Shown here: piece by piece, positions 1 through 8,931 of the stretch
Layout of the letters: each line of letters begins with the position of its first letter
How positions within the stretch are numbered: the first letter of the stretch is position 1
Assembly (NCBI RefSeq): GCF_003122205.1
Contig: NZ_QEYE01000006.1
Coordinates: forward strand, 1-64,000
From: Maritimibacter sp. 55A14
Lineage (GTDB): Bacteria > Pseudomonadota > Alphaproteobacteria > Rhodobacterales > Rhodobacteraceae
DNA: 64,000 bases
Direction of reading: 5' to 3'
Notes under the pieces: generated by a model
The model's input: only the letters and a program-made list of their open reading frames with translations
Database searches by the model: none
What the model was told of the DNA's origin: nothing
Program-made: the position numbers and the translations under genes

Positions 1-8
1 GGACAGTC

Positions 9-1685
9 ATGGCTTACAAGACGGATATCGAGATCGCGCGGGAAGCGAAGAAGAAGCCGATCCAGGAGATCGGGGCGAAGCTGGACATACCGAGCGAGCA
101 TCTTCTGCCGTTCGGTCATGACAAGGCGAAGGTCTCGAACGAGTTCATCCGGAGCGTTCAGGGCAACGCGGACGGCAAGCTGATCCTCGTGACGGCGATC
201 AACCCGACGCCTGCGGGCGAGGGCAAGACGACGACGACGGTGGGTCTTGGCGACGGTCTGAACCGGATCGGCAAGCGCGCGGCGATCTGCATCCGCGAGG
301 CGTCTCTGGGCCCGTGTTTCGGGATGAAGGGCGGGGCCGCGGGGGGCGGCTATGCGCAGGTCGTCCCGATGGAGGAGATGAACCTGCATTTCACCGGGGA
401 TTTCCATGCGATCACCAGCGCGCACAATCTGCTCTCGGCGATGATCGACAACCACATCTACTGGGGCAACGCGCTGGAGATCGACGAGCGCCGGGTGGTC
501 TGGCGGCGGGTTCTGGACATGAACGACCGGGCGCTGCGCGACGTGGTCACCTCGCTGGGGGGCGTGGCCAACGGCTTCCCGCGGCAGACCGGCTTCGACA
601 TCACCGTGGCCTCGGAGGTGATGGCGATCCTGTGCCTGGCGACGGACCTGGCGGATCTGCAGCGCCGTCTGGGCGACATCATCGTGGCCTACACGCGCGA
701 GAAGAAGGCGATCACCTGCCGCGACATCAAGGCCGACGGGGCGATGACGGTGCTCCTGAAGGATGCGATGCAGCCCAACCTGGTGCAGACGCTGGAGAAC
801 AACCCGGCCTTCGTGCATGGCGGCCCGTTCGCCAATATCGCGCATGGCTGCAACTCGGTCATGGCGACGACGACGGCGCTCAAGGTTGCCGATTACGTGG
901 TGACCGAGGCCGGTTTCGGGGCCGATCTGGGGGCCGAGAAGTTCATGAACATCAAGTGCCGCAAGGCCGGCCTGGCGCCCTCGGTGGTGGTCGTGGTGGC
1001 CACGGTGCGGGCGATGAAGATGAATGGCGGCGTGGCCAAGGCCGACCTGGGCGCGGAGAACGTGGAGGCGGTGAAGAAGGGCTGCCCGAACCTCGGCCGT
1101 CATATCGAGAACGTGAAGAGCTTCGGGGTGCCGGTGGTGGTGGCGATCAACCATTTCGTGACCGACACCGAGGCCGAGATCGCGGCGGTGAAGGAATATG
1201 TCTCCGGGCAGGGCTCGGAGGCGATCCTCTGCCAGCACTGGGAGAAGGGCTCGGAAGGGGCGGCCGAACTGGCCACCCGCGTCGCCGAGATCGCCGATGC
1301 CGACATGGCCAATTTCGCCCCGCTCTACAGCGACGAGCTGTCGCTGCTGGCGAAGGTCGAGACGATCGCCAAGCGCATCTACCGCGCCGACGAGGTGCTG
1401 GCCGACCAGAAGGTGCGGAACCAGCTGCACGAATGGGAGGCGGCGGGGTACGGCCACCTGCCGGTCTGCATGGCCAAGACCCAGTACAGCTTCACCACCG
1501 ACCCGAACCGGCGCGGCGCGCCGACCGGACACTCGGTGCCGATCCGCGAGGTGCGCCTGTCCGCCGGCGCCGGCTTCGTCGTCGTCATCTGCGGCGAGAT
1601 CATGACCATGCCGGGCCTCCCGCGCGTGCCCTCCGCCGAGGCGATCATGCTCAACGACCAGGGCCAAATAGAGGGGCTGTTCTGA
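9..1685 (+). CDS. fhs: Formate--tetrahydrofolate ligase
   Basis: The 558-residue product catalyses ATP-dependent ligation of formate to tetrahydrofolate, giving 10-formyl-THF; it is cytosolic and can run in reverse in C1 oxidation. The P-loop [17 protein letters not shown] lies near residues 66-82, and the length is that of the whole family (about 555-560). The ATG is nine bases into the window, so its ribosome binding site and promoter cannot be judged. The stop is followed within 4 bp by a universal stress protein gene, so the two are probably co-transcribed. With the NAD-dependent formate dehydrogenase 8 kb downstream, this gene makes formate a branch metabolite in this organism. The family call is certain; the net direction of the reaction is inferred only from context. 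Confidence 0.97.
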   Translation: MAYKTDIEIAREAKKKPIQEIGAKLDIPSEHLLPFGHDKAKVSNEFIRSVQGNADGKLILVTAINPTPAGEGKTTTTVGLGDGLNRIGKRAAICIREASLGPCFGMKGGAAGGGYAQVVPMEEMNLHFTGDFHAITSAHNLLSAMIDNHIYWGNALEIDERRVVWRRVLDMNDRALRDVVTSLGGVANGFPRQTGFDITVASEVMAILCLATDLADLQRRLGDIIVAYTREKKAITCRDIKADGAMTVLLKDAMQPNLVQTLENNPAFVHGGPFANIAHGCNSVMATTTALKVADYVVTEAGFGADLGAEKFMNIKCRKAGLAPSVVVVVATVRAMKMNGGVAKADLGAENVEAVKKGCPNLGRHIENVKSFGVPVVVAINHFVTDTEAEIAAVKEYVSGQGSEAILCQHWEKGSEGAAELATRVAEIADADMANFAPLYSDELSLLAKVETIAKRIYRADEVLADQKVRNQLHEWEAAGYGHLPVCMAKTQYSFTTDPNRRGAPTGHSVPIREVRLSAGAGFVVVICGEIMTMPGLPRVPSAEAIMLNDQGQIEGLF

Positions 1686-1689
1686 CATC

Positions 1690-2547
1690 ATGGCAAGGAT
1701 TTACACCATAACCCTGCCGGTTCGCGGCGACGGCAAAGGCGACAATGTCTTCGCCCACGCCGCGGCCCTGGCCAGGCGCTTCGGCGCGCATGTGCAGGTC
1801 CTGCACTGCCGGCCGACCCCCGAGGATCTGATGCCCTATGGCGTCGTGGTCCCGAATTTCATGCGCCGCCAGATCGAAGATGCGGCCAAGAAAGCCTCGG
1901 AGGTGGAGGAGGACAAGCTGCGCGAGGAGTTCCGCGAACTTTCCGTCAAGCTGGGCCTGACGGAACAGGACCCCGATCCGGGCACGGCGACGACCGGCTT
2001 TGTGGAATATACCGGCAAACAGGTGGATGCCGTGCGCCATTACGGACGGCTGGCCGATCTGGTCTGCGTTCCTTCGCCCGACCGCAAGCGCAATCTCGGC
2101 GAGAACACGCTGAAATCCGCGCTCTACTCCACCGGCCGGCCGGTGCTGATCTGCCCGCAGCGCGACAGCATCCCGGACGATCTGGGAAGCCATGTCGCGA
2201 TCGGCTGGAACGGCTCGCTGGAGGCCACGCGCGCCGTCGCCATGGCGATACCGTTGATCGAGGCGGCGTCGAAGGTGACGATACTGACCACCGGCAAAGA
2301 GGTTCACGCGGCCACGGCCGAGGAGCTTGTCGCCTATCTCGCCCTGCGCGGGGTAAGCGCGACAGTGAGTCGTTTCGAGCGGCGCGGCAATATCGGCCGC
2401 AGCCTGCTGGAACTGTGCAAGTCGGAAGGTGCAGATATTCTTGTCATGGGCGCCTATCACGAAAGCTACGAGCGCGAAACGATCTTCGGCGGCAACACGC
2501 AGGTTGTCGTGGATGAAGCGACCATTCCGGTCGTTCTGGTCCATTAG
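1690..2547 (+). CDS. Universal stress protein, two-domain (UspA family)
   Basis: The 285-residue protein has two UspA-like halves, twice the usual 140-residue unit. The C-terminal half starts at HVAIGWNGSLEATRA and ends with an ATP-loop-like segment, VMGAYHESYERETIFGG, close to the family pattern G-2x-G-9x-G; the N-terminal half has no clear nucleotide loop. It is probably a cytosolic, nucleotide-binding stress or starvation protein. It starts 4 bp after fhs and is followed by a TTT transporter operon. Single Usp genes often accompany transporter operons in proteobacteria, so the partner could be either fhs or tctCBA. No strong ribosome binding site is present; translational coupling to fhs is plausible. 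Confidence 0.85.
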   Translation: MARIYTITLPVRGDGKGDNVFAHAAALARRFGAHVQVLHCRPTPEDLMPYGVVVPNFMRRQIEDAAKKASEVEEDKLREEFRELSVKLGLTEQDPDPGTATTGFVEYTGKQVDAVRHYGRLADLVCVPSPDRKRNLGENTLKSALYSTGRPVLICPQRDSIPDDLGSHVAIGWNGSLEATRAVAMAIPLIEAASKVTILTTGKEVHAATAEELVAYLALRGVSATVSRFERRGNIGRSLLELCKSEGADILVMGAYHESYERETIFGGNTQVVVDEATIPVVLVH

Positions 2548-2638
2548 GAACGAGGGCCAGATATAAGAACGCCCGGACGGCCTCGAGCGGAAGAAAGCTG
2601 CCGGGCGAATCATCAAGCGGACAGAGATCCGCGAAACG

Positions 2639-2654
2639 GCCGCCGATCGGCGGC
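2639..2654. repeat. Perfect 16-bp palindrome upstream of tctC
   Basis: GCCGCCGATCGGCGGC is a perfect palindrome 43 bp before the tctC start, in the 149-bp gap after the universal stress gene. It could be an operator for the TTT operon or the core of a hairpin ending the fhs-usp transcript. There is no U-tract behind it. Confidence 0.45.
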
Positions 2655-2696
2655 GCTAAACGGCCCTGAAGGGGTCACATACTTGGGAGGAAAGAC

Positions 2697-3680
2697 ATGA
2701 AGCTCATTAAAGTACTGGCAACCAGTGCCGCGGCTCTCGCGGTCATGGCGCCGGCGGCATTCGCGGAATGGCAGCCGCGCAAGCCCATCGAGTTCATCAT
2801 CATGGCCGGCAAGGGCGGCGGCGCCGACCAGATCGCGCGCCTGCTGCAGGGCCTGATCGAGAAGAAGGACCTTTCGCCGCGCCCGTTCATCCCGATCAAC
2901 AAGCCGGGCGGCTCCGGCGCCGAGGCGCTGCGCTACCTGCAGGACAAGGCCGGCGACAACCACACCGTCATGATGACGCTCAACAGCTACTACACCACGC
3001 CCGTGATCCAGGAGGGTCTTGGCGTGGACATCACCGAGTTCACGCCGATCGGCCTGATGGCGCTGGATACGTTCCTGCTGTGGGTCAACACGGACCGCGA
3101 GGACATCACCGATCTCGACAGCTATGTCGCGACGGTGAAGGAGGCCGGGCTTGACTGGAAAGTCGGCGGCACCGGCTCCGGTCAGGAGGATTCGATCCTA
3201 ACCGCGATGATGGAGGCCGAGTTCGGCTATGAGGTGACGTATGTCCCCTTCCCGGGCGGCGGCACCGTGGCCAAGAACCTCGTCGGCAACCACATCGATT
3301 CCACGGTCAACAACCCAGCCGAGCAACTCGAATTCATGCGGGCCGGCAACTCCAAGCCGTTGGTCCAGTTCACGGATGAGCGCATGGCGGCCTTCCCGGA
3401 CGTCCCGACCGCCAAGGAACTGGGCGTGGACATCGAGTACTACATGCAGCGCTCGGTGAACGGCCCTCCGGGCATGGATCCGGAAGCGCAGGCCTGGTAC
3501 GAGAACCTCTTCCAGGAGCTCTATGATTCCGAGGAATGGCAGAGCTTCTGTGCCTCCGAGGGCCTGGACTGCGCAGGCATGATGCGCGGCGAGGAACTCG
3601 GCGAGTTCCACGAGAAGCAACTTGCCGCCCATATCAAGCTGATCGAAGAGGTCGGCGCAGACAAGATCACCGGCGAGTGA
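2697..3680 (+). CDS. tctC: TTT transporter periplasmic substrate-binding protein (TctC family)
   Basis: The 327-residue protein begins with a Sec signal peptide (MKLIKVLATSAAALAVMAPA, cleavage after AFA) and has the TctC/Bug fold: PGGSGAEALRYL near residue 70, the GGTGSGQED segment near 160 and PGGGTVAKNLVGNHID near 185. It is the periplasmic receptor of a tripartite tricarboxylate transporter; known substrates of the family are citrate, other di/tricarboxylates, nicotinate and terephthalate. Substrate cannot be read from sequence. A strong Shine-Dalgarno (GGGAGGAAAG) precedes the ATG. The two membrane subunits follow in the same direction. A 10-bp GC hairpin just after the stop probably raises expression of this subunit over the permeases. 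Confidence 0.93.
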   Translation: MKLIKVLATSAAALAVMAPAAFAEWQPRKPIEFIIMAGKGGGADQIARLLQGLIEKKDLSPRPFIPINKPGGSGAEALRYLQDKAGDNHTVMMTLNSYYTTPVIQEGLGVDITEFTPIGLMALDTFLLWVNTDREDITDLDSYVATVKEAGLDWKVGGTGSGQEDSILTAMMEAEFGYEVTYVPFPGGGTVAKNLVGNHIDSTVNNPAEQLEFMRAGNSKPLVQFTDERMAAFPDVPTAKELGVDIEYYMQRSVNGPPGMDPEAQAWYENLFQELYDSEEWQSFCASEGLDCAGMMRGEELGEFHEKQLAAHIKLIEEVGADKITGE

Positions 3681-3688
3681 TCGACCCG

Positions 3689-3715
3689 CCGGGCCGGGCA
3701 CAAGACCCGGCCCGG
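3689..3715 (+). other. Intercistronic GC hairpin between tctC and tctB
   Basis: CCGGGCCGGG and CCCGGCCCGG form a 10-bp stem with a 7-nt loop, nine bases after the tctC stop. No U-tract follows, so it is more likely an mRNA-stabilising or partial-termination element than a full terminator. The same layout follows the TRAP binding-protein gene dctP in this window. Confidence 0.7.
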
Positions 3716-3832
3716 CCCCCCGCCGGATGTATCTGAAACCCTGAAATCGGTCGCCCTTGCAACGGCGAAACGGGTGAGGTGCATCTTGCGGTCAATGACG
3801 AAATTCACGCAACGCGGCATTGGAGCGCTAGA

Positions 3833-4357
3833 ATGACAGTCCGAACCGCAGAACTCTTGATGGCCATCGCGACGTTTCTGGCGTCCCTTGGGCTCATGCT
3901 GAATGTCTATGTGTCCGATCTGAACATCGGATGGGTCGAGGGCCGCGGACCCGGCGCCGGGATGTGGCCCTTCTGGCTCGCCTTCGTCATGGCGCTCGCG
4001 TCCTTCGCCACGCTCGTGCGCTGGATCCGCGGAATCACGCCGGAATCCCGATCGACCGAGGACTACGTCGACCGCGACACGCTCTTTCTTGTCGTCATCT
4101 CGGCCGTTGCGCTGCTCGTGCTACTGATCCTGTTCGAGATCATCGGCGCCTATTTCTCGCTGATGCTCTTCATGTTCTTCTATTTGCGCACGATCGGCCG
4201 CCACGGCTGGGTGGCCACCTGGTCGCTGGTGATCGGTACGCCGATCTTCGTCTATCTCCTCTTCGAGGTCGCGCTCACGAAGTACCTGCCCAAGGGGCTG
4301 CCGTTCTTCGAGAACCTCTTCCTCTATGTCGATGACATCCGCTACTCGCTCTTCTGA
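3833..4357 (+). CDS. tctB: TTT transporter small membrane subunit (TctB family)
   Basis: The 174-residue protein has four hydrophobic segments (around residues 8-28, 40-58, 85-105 and 110-145 as a pair), as in the TctB/DUF1468 family, the small, poorly conserved subunit of tripartite tricarboxylate transporters. I chose the ATG giving MTVRTAELLMAIATF, because a GGAG lies at proper distance and the first membrane segment starts right after it; an upstream in-frame ATG would add 18 polar residues with no function in this family. It sits between tctC and tctA in the standard order. Confidence 0.9.
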   Translation: MTVRTAELLMAIATFLASLGLMLNVYVSDLNIGWVEGRGPGAGMWPFWLAFVMALASFATLVRWIRGITPESRSTEDYVDRDTLFLVVISAVALLVLLILFEIIGAYFSLMLFMFFYLRTIGRHGWVATWSLVIGTPIFVYLLFEVALTKYLPKGLPFFENLFLYVDDIRYSLF

Positions 4358-4390
4358 GCGGCGCGCCGAACAAAACAGGTAGACCATACC

Positions 4391-5911
4391 ATGATGGAAA
4401 CCGTTCTCTCTTCACTCGGTTCGGGGCTGCTGCAGTCATTTGAGCCGCTCAACCTCTTCATGATCTTCGCCGGGTGTCTGGCCGGGCTATTCGTGGGCGC
4501 CATGCCCGGGCTCGGTTCGGTCAACGGGGTGGCAATCCTGCTGCCGGTGACGTTCCTGGTGCCGCCCACCGCGGCGATCATCTTCCTGGCCGCTCTCTAT
4601 TACGGGGCGATGTATGGCGGCGCGATCAGTTCGATCACGCTGGGCATACCAGGCTCGTCAACGGCCGTTGCGACAGTCTTCGACGGGCGACCGATGGCGC
4701 AGGCCGGCAAGGCCGACCAGGCCCTGACGGCGGCCGCCATCGCGTCTTTCATCGGCGGCACGATCTCGATCATCCTCTTCACGCTCTTCGCGCCGCCGCT
4801 AGCCGTCTTCGCCCTGAAATTCGGCCCACAGGAGGAATTCGCCCTCATGGTGCTGGCCTTCGCCACCTTCATCGGGCTGGGCGGGGACGACATTCCCAAG
4901 ACGATCTTCTCGATCATGGTCGGCCTGGTGCTGGCGGCGGTCGGCTTCGACATCATCTCGGGCAAGCCGCGGCTGATCTTCTTCGACATGGTCGATTTCC
5001 AGCGCGGGATCGAGTTCCTGGTCCTGGCGATCGGCATCTACGGCATCGGCGAGATGCTCTGGACGCTGGAGAGCACCAAGGGCGCGATCACGCTTCACAA
5101 GGTCGATACGAGCTGGAAGAAGTTCCGCCATAATCTCGGGCAGGTGCGGGAATATATCGGGACCACCACGCTGGGCGCGATGATCGGCTTCTTCGTGGGC
5201 ACCCTGCCCGCGGCGGGGGCGACGCCGGCCTCGCTGATGTCCTATGGCCTGGCCAAGACCTTCTCGAAGGACCCCGACAGCTTCGGCAAGGGCAACATCG
5301 CCGGTGTGGCTGCGCCCGAGGCAGGCAACAACGCGGCCTCCACGGGCTCCATGCTACCGATGATCACGCTGGGCATTCCCGGCTCGCCCACCACGGCGAT
5401 CCTGCTGGGCGGGATGATCATCTGGGGGCTGCGGCCCGGCCCGCTACTGTTCACCGAAAGCCCGGATTTCGTCTGGGGGCTGATCGGGTCGATGTATGTC
5501 GCCAACACGGTCACGGTGTTGCTCAACCTCGCGCTGATCCCGGTCTTCATCCGGGTGCTGGCGATGCCCTTCACCATCCTGACGCCGATCATCTTCGTGC
5601 TCTGCGTCGTGGGCGTCTTCGCGACCACCGACCGGATGTTCGACACCTGGCTGATGCTGATCTTCGGGGTCGTGGGCTACCTGATGCGCAAGCTGAACTA
5701 CCCGGTCGCGCCGGCCGTGCTGGCCATCGTGCTGGGGCCGTTGGCCGAACGCTCTCTGCGGCAGTCGCTGATCTCCAGCCGGGGGGACGCGATGACCTTC
5801 CTGGAACGGCCGATTTCGCTGGCCTGCATCCTGGTCGCGGCGGCGCTGGTGGCCTATCCGATCGTCAACGGGATGCGCCGCCGCCGCAGGGCGCGGGCGG
5901 CCCAGGAGTAA
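4391..5911 (+). CDS. tctA: TTT transporter large membrane subunit (TctA family)
   Basis: The 506-residue polytopic protein has the TctA signature glycine/proline-rich loops: GAMPGLGSVNGVAILLP near residue 40 and ALYYGAMYGGAISSITLGIP near 70, with the internal-repeat counterparts GTLPAAGATPASLMSYG and NAASTGSMLPMITLGIPGSP in the second half. It is the main translocation subunit of the tripartite tricarboxylate transporter, driven by an ion gradient. The start has two adjacent ATGs (MMET); either is possible. It is followed, after a 180-bp gap with a strong hairpin, by a P-loop protein on the same strand. Confidence 0.95.
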   Translation: MMETVLSSLGSGLLQSFEPLNLFMIFAGCLAGLFVGAMPGLGSVNGVAILLPVTFLVPPTAAIIFLAALYYGAMYGGAISSITLGIPGSSTAVATVFDGRPMAQAGKADQALTAAAIASFIGGTISIILFTLFAPPLAVFALKFGPQEEFALMVLAFATFIGLGGDDIPKTIFSIMVGLVLAAVGFDIISGKPRLIFFDMVDFQRGIEFLVLAIGIYGIGEMLWTLESTKGAITLHKVDTSWKKFRHNLGQVREYIGTTTLGAMIGFFVGTLPAAGATPASLMSYGLAKTFSKDPDSFGKGNIAGVAAPEAGNNAASTGSMLPMITLGIPGSPTTAILLGGMIIWGLRPGPLLFTESPDFVWGLIGSMYVANTVTVLLNLALIPVFIRVLAMPFTILTPIIFVLCVVGVFATTDRMFDTWLMLIFGVVGYLMRKLNYPVAPAVLAIVLGPLAERSLRQSLISSRGDAMTFLERPISLACILVAAALVAYPIVNGMRRRRRARAAQE

Positions 5912-6042
5912 CGAGCAGCGCACCGTCCCGCCCGCGCGGCGGGGCGGCGCAACAGGTGACGGAGTTTGCGCCGTCGCATGACGTGCATCGCCCCGCACGG
6001 AAACCGACAAGCGGGACGGTCGCGGACGGCGCAGAACCCGCA

Positions 6043-6071
6043 GGCCGGGCAGGGGGCCATCCTGCCCGGCC
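6043..6071 (+). other. Strong hairpin in the leader of the P-loop gene
   Basis: GGCCGGGCAGG and CCTGCCCGGCC form a perfect 11-bp stem with a 7-nt loop, ending 20 bases before the ATG of the downstream gene. It could end tctA transcripts partly, or fold next to the ribosome binding site AAAGGAACG and dampen translation of the P-loop protein. No U-tract follows it. Confidence 0.65.
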
Positions 6072-6091
6072 GCACGTATGAAAGGAACGTT

Positions 6092-7828
6092 ATGGCCGAT
6101 GCGGAGGAGCAACTCGACGCCTGGAACCCGGGACTGACATCGGAGATCCCGCGAAGGCTCCTGCCGCAGGTGACGCTCTACCGTCCCGAGAATGCGACCG
6201 TGGGCTACGAGGAGGCGCGCGATGCCGCGGATTTCTGCGGATTGAGGCCGCAGGACATGATCGCGCTCAATGCCGGGCGGCTGGTGATCCACGAAATGCT
6301 GATCCGCGTGACCGCCGATCTGCATGTGCCCGACGGCCCAAATTACGAGGAACTGGGCCTGAACCTGCGCAGCATGGCGGCGCGCATCCTCAACAAGCAT
6401 ATCCAGCCGCGGATGGGAGATCTGGAGACGCGCTTCGCTGAATTGCGTGCAGAGGCCCAGGTGCGGCTCGCGGAGATACTGGAGCGCGATATTTTCGCCC
6501 GCCACCAGCGCGGGCAGCAGGACGCGCCGGGATTCTTCGCCCGGCTCATGGGCCGCAAGCCCCCGCCGGCCGAGACCGAACGCCCGGAGATCCTGGCGCT
6601 GGCGGAGTGGAAAGCAGCCATCGGCGACGCGGCCGATCCGCTGGAGACCGCCTGCCTCGACGCGCTCCGCGCGATCGTTGGCGGCATGGTGGGCCAGCGC
6701 GGGCGGCTCTTCGCGGATCGCGAGACGATCCTGCGCCTTGCCGCCAACCGGGTGTGCAACGATTTCGGCAGTCGGCGGATCGGCGAATGGATCACGCCGA
6801 TCATTGCCGAAGCGGCGGAGACCGAAGGCTACCGGATGCTGCCCTTTCAGGACAAACCCTTCATCATGAACGTCAAGGGCGCCTCGGCGGCGGGCAAGAG
6901 CACGATCCGCCCGCTGCAGAAGGAACTGGCCGAACGGCTTGAAATTCCCTGGCAGGATTTCGCGCTGATCAGCCCGGATTACTGGCGGAAATTCCTGCTG
7001 GACTACAAGAGCCTCGGGCCGGATTACAAATATGCCGCCATGCTCACGGGCCAGGAACTGGAGATCGTCGACAAGAAGCTGGACCGCTACATGCAGGACA
7101 AGGCGATGCGCCAGGAAATGCCGCATCTGCTGATCGACCGCTTTCGCTTCGACAGCTTCTCCTCGCCCAATTCCAATCAGGCCGACGGCAAGCTGCTCAG
7201 CCGTTTCGGGGATACCGTCTTCCTGTTTCTCATCATCACGCCGCCCGCGGAAACGGTGGAGCGTGCCTGGACTCGCGGGCTGACCACCGGGCGGTTCAAG
7301 GCGGTGGACGATCTGCTTTATCACAATATCGAGGCCTATATGGGGATGCCGCAGCTCTTCCTCTCCTGGGTCAACAAGAAGCGGCAGAAAATCCATGTCG
7401 AGTTTTTGGACAATTCCGTGCCGTTGGGTCAGCGCCCCCGGACCGTTGCCTTCGGCTGGAACGGTGAGGTCACGATCATCGACCCCGACTGCATGCGCGC
7501 CATGAACCGCTACCGCAACATCAATATCGACGCGCGCAGACCCGAGGACGTGTTCCTTGAGGCGAAAAATCCCGGCAAGGATATGCTGGCCGAATGCGTG
7601 GAGGCGGTTCCGAAGGTGACATTCGCCGATCCCGCGACGCTGGAGATACGCGGCCAGACGCAGGATGGCGTCTGCATCTACGAGGCGGACGGGTATTTCG
7701 AGCGGCTTGGTCTGGCCGGGATGCCGAGGCGGCCCGACGGGGACGCCCTTGGCAGCCCGCCGAACCCGGCACGCATTGATGCAGAGCGCGAGAGGCGCTT
7801 CACGGTCGGAGACTGGGACGGGGGCTGA
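6092..7828 (+). CDS. Large P-loop protein of unknown function, kinase/zeta-toxin-like core
   Basis: I do not recognise this 578-residue protein as a named family. It has a clear Walker A motif, GASAAGKST, at residues 263-271 (Lys 269), in the form seen in AAA_33/zeta-toxin and small-molecule kinases. Downstream is TPPAETVERAWTRGLTTGR near residue 387, a stretch with basic residues like those that bind phosphates in such kinases. The first 250 residues are mainly charged helices without membrane segments. I chose the ATG preceded by AAAGGAACG; an in-frame upstream extension of 42 residues is Arg/Gly-rich and looks non-coding. It follows the TTT transporter genes on the same strand, so a role in uptake or in phosphorylating a substrate or regulator is possible but only inferred. 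Confidence 0.8.
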   Translation: MADAEEQLDAWNPGLTSEIPRRLLPQVTLYRPENATVGYEEARDAADFCGLRPQDMIALNAGRLVIHEMLIRVTADLHVPDGPNYEELGLNLRSMAARILNKHIQPRMGDLETRFAELRAEAQVRLAEILERDIFARHQRGQQDAPGFFARLMGRKPPPAETERPEILALAEWKAAIGDAADPLETACLDALRAIVGGMVGQRGRLFADRETILRLAANRVCNDFGSRRIGEWITPIIAEAAETEGYRMLPFQDKPFIMNVKGASAAGKSTIRPLQKELAERLEIPWQDFALISPDYWRKFLLDYKSLGPDYKYAAMLTGQELEIVDKKLDRYMQDKAMRQEMPHLLIDRFRFDSFSSPNSNQADGKLLSRFGDTVFLFLIITPPAETVERAWTRGLTTGRFKAVDDLLYHNIEAYMGMPQLFLSWVNKKRQKIHVEFLDNSVPLGQRPRTVAFGWNGEVTIIDPDCMRAMNRYRNINIDARRPEDVFLEAKNPGKDMLAECVEAVPKVTFADPATLEIRGQTQDGVCIYEADGYFERLGLAGMPRRPDGDALGSPPNPARIDAERERRFTVGDWDGG

Positions 7829-7832
7829 CCGC

Positions 7833-8822
7833 TCAGCCCTGCGGAGCCAGCAAAATCTTGCCGTGATGGCCGGCGCTTTCCATCATCGCATGGCCCGCCG
7901 CCGCCTCCTCGAAGGGAAAGACCTTGAAGGTCTGTGCCGAAAGCGCGCCCTTTGCGAAGAGCGGCCAGACCGCCTCTTCCAGGTCGCGGGCAACCGCGCT
8001 CTTGAACGCGGCGGGACGCGAGCGCAGGGTGGAGCCCGTATAAACCAGCCGCTTGAGCATGATCGGCATCAGGTTGATTTCCACCTTCGAGCCGGCGTTG
8101 AAGGCAATCTGCACGATCCGGGCATCGGGGCTCGCGGCCTTGACGTTTCGCGCCACGTAGTCGCCCCCGATGATGTCGAGGATCAGGTTCGCGCCGCCCG
8201 CCTCGCGCACCACATCGACGAAATCCTCGTCGTTGAAATTGATTGCGCGCTCGGCGCCGAGAGACCGGACATAGTCACAGTCGTCGGCCGTGGCGCAGGT
8301 GGTGAAGACGCGCAGACCAAGCGCCGCGCCAAGCTGCACGGCGGTGGAGCCGATGCCACCCGCGCCGCCATGGATCAGCAGCAGATCGCCCGCGTTGCGC
8401 GGCAACTCAAAGAAAAGGTTGCTCCAGACAGTGAAATAGGTCTCACAAAGCCCGGCGGCGTCCTGCTCGGACATCCCGCCGGGAAGGGGCAGGCAATGGG
8501 TCGCGTCCACCGCGACATATTCCGCGTAGCCCCCGCCATTGGTCAGCGCGCAGACGCGGTCCCCGACGGCCCAGCGTCGGGCGTCTTCGCCAAGCGCCAC
8601 GACCTCACCCGAGACCTCGAGCCCCAGAAGGTCGGAGGCGCCCTTGGGCGGCGGATAATGCCCGCGCCGCTGCACCAGGTCGGGGCCGTTCACCCCCGCC
8701 GCCGTCACCCGGATCAGAACCTCGCCCGCGCCGGGCTGCGGCAGATCGCGCGTGCCTGTCTCCAGCACCTCCGGGCCACCGGGTTCGCGCATCTCGACCG
8801 TCTTCATCCTGGTTGGCAGCAT
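7833..8822 (-). CDS. NAD(P)H:quinone oxidoreductase, zinc-free MDR family (QOR/PIG3-like)
   Basis: The 329-residue protein is a medium-chain dehydrogenase/reductase of the quinone oxidoreductase class. It opens with VEMREPGGPEVLETG, has an N-terminal GroES-like domain, and carries the dinucleotide loop HGGAGGIGSTAVQLG near residue 150. The zinc-binding cysteines and histidine of alcohol dehydrogenases are missing, as expected for QOR/PIG3. It probably reduces quinones or enones with NADPH in the cytosol. The first ATG gives MLPTRMKTVE; a start six codons in is equally compatible. It is divergent from a LysR regulator across 109 bp that contain a dyad, so the pair may be a regulator and its target. 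It ends 4 bp from the convergent P-loop gene. Confidence 0.9.
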   Translation of the reverse strand: MLPTRMKTVEMREPGGPEVLETGTRDLPQPGAGEVLIRVTAAGVNGPDLVQRRGHYPPPKGASDLLGLEVSGEVVALGEDARRWAVGDRVCALTNGGGYAEYVAVDATHCLPLPGGMSEQDAAGLCETYFTVWSNLFFELPRNAGDLLLIHGGAGGIGSTAVQLGAALGLRVFTTCATADDCDYVRSLGAERAINFNDEDFVDVVREAGGANLILDIIGGDYVARNVKAASPDARIVQIAFNAGSKVEINLMPIMLKRLVYTGSTLRSRPAAFKSAVARDLEEAVWPLFAKGALSAQTFKVFPFEEAAAGHAMMESAGHHGKILLAPQG

Positions 8823-8847
8823 GTCCTGTCTCCGCTTGGAAATCGCT

Positions 8848-8874
8848 GGATAATCGGGGCGGCGGCACTTATCC
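8848..8874. promoter_or_regulatory. Inverted repeat in the QOR/LysR divergent promoter
   Basis: GGATAA, 15 bp, TTATCC forms a dyad in the 109-bp gap between two divergent starts. LysR regulators commonly bind such dyads in divergent promoters; the assignment to the neighbouring regulator is inference. Confidence 0.4.
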
Positions 8875-8931
8875 TGAGGCCGAAATTATGGCCTACCCCG
8901 AGGGATGGCAACCGGAAAGCCCCATGCTGCG

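Noticed and set aside
5444-7396. 650-residue open frame on the minus strand under tctA and the P-loop gene
   Set aside because: It is antisense to two well-supported genes, and its translation is rich in Arg, His, Gln and Asp with no domain. Such shadows are expected at high GC.
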